This document shows positions 46,910 to 49,992 of a DNA stretch of 49,992 nucleotides, in pieces. The position numbers were made by a program, and so were the translations under genes. The notes beneath the pieces are model-generated. The model was given only the letters and a program-made list of their open reading frames with translations, was not told the origin of the DNA and ran no database searches. This stretch comes from Streptomyces albus subsp. chlorinus (GTDB taxonomy: Bacteria > Actinomycetota > Actinomycetes > Streptomycetales > Streptomycetaceae), in NCBI RefSeq assembly GCF_013302895.1, contig NZ_VJOK01000001.1:1995697-2045688 (forward strand), given 5' to 3'. Position 1 is the stretch's first letter. Every line of letters begins with the position of its first letter.

Positions 46910-49900
46910 TCACGCCTCCCGTACCAGGGCGACGGCCTCTTCCAGACGGAGGCCGTCGCCCGCGGCGTGGGCGGCGGCGAACGCCTCCTGTGGCAGCGCT
47001 TCGCGCACCGCCCGCTCGGCGGCCTGCCGCGACTCGCGCTCGACGGGGAGCGGGAAGCACCCCGGCGGCAGCCCCGTGAGGCTGTCGTAGGCGCCCAGCA
47101 GCCTGCCCGCCTCCTCGCCCCGGCCGAGCGCGGCCAGCGCCCGCGCCGCCGTCAGCAGTTGGCTGAGCGTCAGGTGCGGGGTGATCGCGTCCGCCATCAG
47201 GTCGCGGGTCTTGCCGATGGAGACCCGCACCTTGGCCAGCGCCTCGGCCGGCTCGCCCGAGACGAGGTACGTCCACGCCAGGATGCCCTGCACCATGCCC
47301 GCGAACAGCTGCGGCGCCCGGTCCTCGAACTCCGCCTCCAGCGGTTCCAGCAGCTCCCGGGCCCGCGCGGCCTCGCCCGTGCGGGTCAGGTGCACGGCCA
47401 GCTGGATCGCCGCGAAGTTGGGGCCGTCCCCGGGCAGGCGCTCGGCTTCCTCGGCCGCCTTCCGCAGCAGCCGCTCGCCCTCCGCTGCCTGCTCCGGGTC
47501 GTCCAGCTCCACCAGGACGGAGCCGAGCCGCGCCTTGAGGTAGGGCACCTGGCTGTGCGCGCCGAGCAGCTCGGCCCGCGCGATGGCCAGCCGGCAGTCC
47601 TCGGCGGCCTCGGCGAACCGGCCGCGGGCCGTGAGCGCCTCGGCCCGGCCCGAGAGCGCCTCGGCCTCGCCCCAGGCGTCCCCGACCCTGCGGAAGATCT
47701 CCAGGCTCTCGGCCGCGTCCGCCGCGGCCTGGTCCCAGGAGGCGGGACGGTCACTGGTGATCTTGGTCCGTAGCTGGAGCACATAGGCCAGCTCCCACTC
47801 GTAGCCCAGCCGGCGGCAGCCCTCCACCGCCGCGTCGGCGAGCCGTCGCAGCGCGTCGAAGCTGTCCGTCATCAGCCAGGCGAACAGCCACATGCAGCCG
47901 GGCAGCCGGCAGACCTGGGGCATGCCGGGGCTGTAGACGCGGGTGATGTTGCGCAGCTCGGCCTGCCGCTCGGGGCTCCGCAACTGCTCGATGCCCTCCT
48001 CGGCGTCCGTCAGCAGCATCAGCCGCACCCCGCGTCTGGCCTCCCACAGCAGTTCCTCGCTCATGGGCGGGGGCGACTGGGTGCACGACTCGTACAGCGG
48101 CGGCGCGGGGCGCACCGGCGAGGCGAAGGGGTCGGGCCCGAGGGCGAGGGACGCGGTGGCCCAGGTCTGCCTGTCGCCGCGGTGGCCGCGCAGCTGCCAG
48201 AACCAGTTCAGGGACAGCACCATGCAGAGCGCCTCGTGCTCGTCGCGGGCGGCCAGTGCCCGGCGCAGCGCCGTACGGAGGTTGTCGTGCTCGCGCTCCA
48301 GCCGCTCCAGCCACGCCGCCTGCCGCGGTCCGCGCAGCAGCGGGTCGGCGGTGCGGGCCAGTTCGCGGTAGGCCACCAGGTGGCGGCGCTCGGCCCGCTC
48401 CCGCTCGCCGGGGACCTCCTCCAGCTTCTCGGCGGCGTACTCGGCGACGGTCTCCAGCAGCCGGTAGCGCATGCCGCCGGTGTCCTCACCGGGTACGGCC
48501 GTCACCAGCGACTTGTCGACAAGGGAACCCAGCAGCGCGGCGATGCCGCCGCCCGCCTCCTCACCCGCCGGGTCGAGATCCGCGCAGACCTCCTCGGCCT
48601 GCTCCAGCGCGCAGCCGCCCGCGAAGACCGACAGCCGCCGCAGCACGGCCCGCTCCCGCTCACCCAGCAGCTCCCACGACCAGTCGACGACCGCGCGCAG
48701 CGTCTGCTGGCGGGGCAGCACGGTGCGGCTGCCGCTGGTCAGCAGGCGGAAGCGGTGGTCGAGCCGCTGGGCGAGCTGGCGGGGCGTGAGGGACCGCAGC
48801 CGCGCCGCCGCCAGCTCGATCGCCAGCGGCAGCCCGTCGAGGCGCCGGCAGATCTCCGCGCACGCCTCCGGGTCCTCGTCCGTGCTGAAGCCGGGGCGCG
48901 CCGAGGCGCCCCGGTCGGCCAGCAGCCGCAGCGCGACCGGATCGGGCAGCGGCCCGACGGGCCGCACCGACTCGCCGGGCACGCCCAGGGGTTCGCGGCT
49001 GGTGGCCAGCACGGTGACGCCGGGGCACTCCACCAGCAGCGTCTCGACGACCCGCGCCGCCGCGTCGATGAGGTGCTCGCAGTTGTCCAGCACCAGCAGC
49101 ATGCGCCGGGCCGCGCAGTACTCGGCGAGCTGGGCCAGCGGATCGCCGGCGGCCGGGTCGGCCGCCGCGCGCAGCCCCTCGGCGGTGGAGCCGGTCAGCA
49201 CGGTCTCCCGTCCGCCCAGCGCGGTGAGGACGGCCTCGGCCGTGGCCCGGTGGCCGTCCTGCTCGCGTACGGCGGCCAGTTCGACCACCCACACGCCGTC
49301 CTCCCACCCGGACCCGGGCCCGGCGCTCGCCCGGGCGGCGGCCTCCAGGGACAGCCGCGTCTTGCCCGCGCCGCCCGGCCCGGTGAGCGTCACCAGCCGC
49401 GCGGCACCCAGCTCCTTCCCCAGCACGCGGATCTCCTCCTCGCGCCCGACGAAGGAGGTCAGCCGGGCGCGCAGGGCACCGGGGGTGCCCACACCCGCCG
49501 GGACGCGCGGGGCTCCCCGGCCCACCGCACCACCCGGAGTACGCGGGGCGTCGGCGGCCCTCGGGGCGCCAGGGTGCCGGGGGTCCGCCGGGGCCGGGGC
49601 GGGGGCCTGGGCCGCCTTCGGAGTCGGGGCCGGAGCCGGCATCGGCATCGGCGTCGGCGTGTGGTGGGAGGGCGCCGGAGCGTGGTGGGAGGGGGACGGA
49701 GCGTGGTGGGAGGGGGACGGGGAGGAGGGGGCAGCGGGTGGGGTCGAGGGTGCGGATGGGGACGGGGGTGCGGGGTGGCCCCCGGACAGCAGTTCGGTGT
49801 GCAGGGCGCGGAGCTCGGCGCCGGGGTCGGTGCCGAGCCGCTCGGCGAGGCGGGCACGGATGTCCTCGTACGCGGCCAGGGCCTCGGCGGCACGGCCCGC

Positions 49901-49992
49901 GTCCCGCAGGGCGCGCAGCAGCAGGGCCTGGAGCGGTTCGTCCAGCGGGTGCTCGGCGGCCAGCTGCCGTACCGTCGGCAGCACGGCCTCGG
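46910..49992 (-). CDS. AfsR/SARP-family large regulator (BTAD, NB-ARC, TPR), 5' end outside the window
   Basis: At least 1027 residues are visible. The window starts within the bacterial transcriptional activator domain (QLAAEHPLDEPLQALLLRAL; AYEDIRARLAERLGTDPG). A Pro/Ser/Ala/His-rich linker of about 100 residues with SHHAP repeats follows. Then comes the NB-ARC ATPase (P-loop TGPGGAGKTRL; MLLVLDNCEHL; GLPLAIELAAARL) and a long helical TPR-like C-terminus. The N-terminal OmpR-type HTH should be upstream, beyond the edge. Such proteins are signal-integrating activators of secondary metabolism. It is convergent with the DrrAB operon. Confidence 0.88.
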   Translation of the reverse strand, partial: EAVLPTVRQLAAEHPLDEPLQALLLRALRDAGRAAEALAAYEDIRARLAERLGTDPGAELRALHTELLSGGHPAPPSPSAPSTPPAAPSSPSPSHHAPSPSHHAPAPSHHTPTPMPMPAPAPTPKAAQAPAPAPADPRHPGAPRAADAPRTPGGAVGRGAPRVPAGVGTPGALRARLTSFVGREEEIRVLGKELGAARLVTLTGPGGAGKTRLSLEAAARASAGPGSGWEDGVWVVELAAVREQDGHRATAEAVLTALGGRETVLTGSTAEGLRAAADPAAGDPLAQLAEYCAARRMLLVLDNCEHLIDAAARVVETLLVECPGVTVLATSREPLGVPGESVRPVGPLPDPVALRLLADRGASARPGFSTDEDPEACAEICRRLDGLPLAIELAAARLRSLTPRQLAQRLDHRFRLLTSGSRTVLPRQQTLRAVVDWSWELLGERERAVLRRLSVFAGGCALEQAEEVCADLDPAGEEAGGGIAALLGSLVDKSLVTAVPGEDTGGMRYRLLETVAEYAAEKLEEVPGERERAERRHLVAYRELARTADPLLRGPRQAAWLERLEREHDNLRTALRRALAARDEHEALCMVLSLNWFWQLRGHRGDRQTWATASLALGPDPFASPVRPAPPLYESCTQSPPPMSEELLWEARRGVRLMLLTDAEEGIEQLRSPERQAELRNITRVYSPGMPQVCRLPGCMWLFAWLMTDSFDALRRLADAAVEGCRRLGYEWELAYVLQLRTKITSDRPASWDQAAADAAESLEIFRRVGDAWGEAEALSGRAEALTARGRFAEAAEDCRLAIARAELLGAHSQVPYLKARLGSVLVELDDPEQAAEGERLLRKAAEEAERLPGDGPNFAAIQLAVHLTRTGEAARARELLEPLEAEFEDRAPQLFAGMVQGILAWTYLVSGEPAEALAKVRVSIGKTRDLMADAITPHLTLSQLLTAARALAALGRGEEAGRLLGAYDSLTGLPPGCFPLPVERESRQAAERAVREALPQEAFAAAHAAGDGLRLEEAVALVREA

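Overview
The window reads as chromosome of a Streptomyces or a close relative. GC content is very high and genes overlap tightly by 4 bases (ATGA/GTGA). It also holds genus-typical families: GlnE with a GlnA2-type glutamine synthetase, an AfsR/SARP-like giant regulator, and XRE-DUF5753 regulators paired with DUF397 proteins (the WhiJ/AbaA-like type). I see no tRNA, rRNA or CRISPR array.

Layout. 1-1.9 kb: a 5'-truncated, apparently frameshifted hypothetical gene and a NarL-type response regulator. 1.8-10.7 kb: a maltose/maltodextrin locus built almost symmetrically. A leftward operon malE-malF-malG-alpha-glucosidase-LacI faces a rightward operon alpha-glucosidase-LacI across one control region with a MalR-like operator at 7760-7780. 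10.7-14.7 kb: a PAP2 membrane protein and glnE. 14.9-23.6 kb: an integrated element in the 3' end of glnA2. 23.6-27.1 kb: glnA2 and a luciferase-like monooxygenase/FMN reductase pair. 27.1-34.5 kb: an accessory island with two XRE+DUF397 modules, two small-gene pairs sharing a 377-bp near-identical direct repeat, and between them a four-gene ABC transporter/secreted-protein locus bordered by transposase remnants. 34.6-50 kb: secreted subtilase, regulator, nadE, SDR/TetR, MFS exporter, an endonuclease/exonuclease/phosphatase-family protein, panB, a DrrAB-type ABC exporter and a partial AfsR-like regulator.

The most interesting object is the 8.7-kb element (14884-23642). It is bounded by a 69-bp perfect direct repeat made of the last codons of glnA2, and its right end restores the glnA2 reading frame. 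It carries a tyrosine integrase, an excisionase-like protein, an SF3-type helicase (P4/D5-like), an HNH protein and four HTH regulators, but no TraB/FtsK or relaxase and no virion genes. It therefore looks more like a replicating satellite or mobilisable island than a self-transmissible AICE. It has two unusual cis structures. One is a ~1.56-kb non-coding segment (15159-16722) packed with palindromes, including a 101-bp perfect inverted repeat whose centre coincides within 1 bp with a 17-bp-stem hairpin. The other is seven 21-bp-phased GTGAAC-type repeats at the very start of the helicase gene. Together these look like a replication control region, but that function is inference.

Insertion of the element also pushed glnE, originally about 125 bp downstream of glnA2, almost 9 kb away from it.
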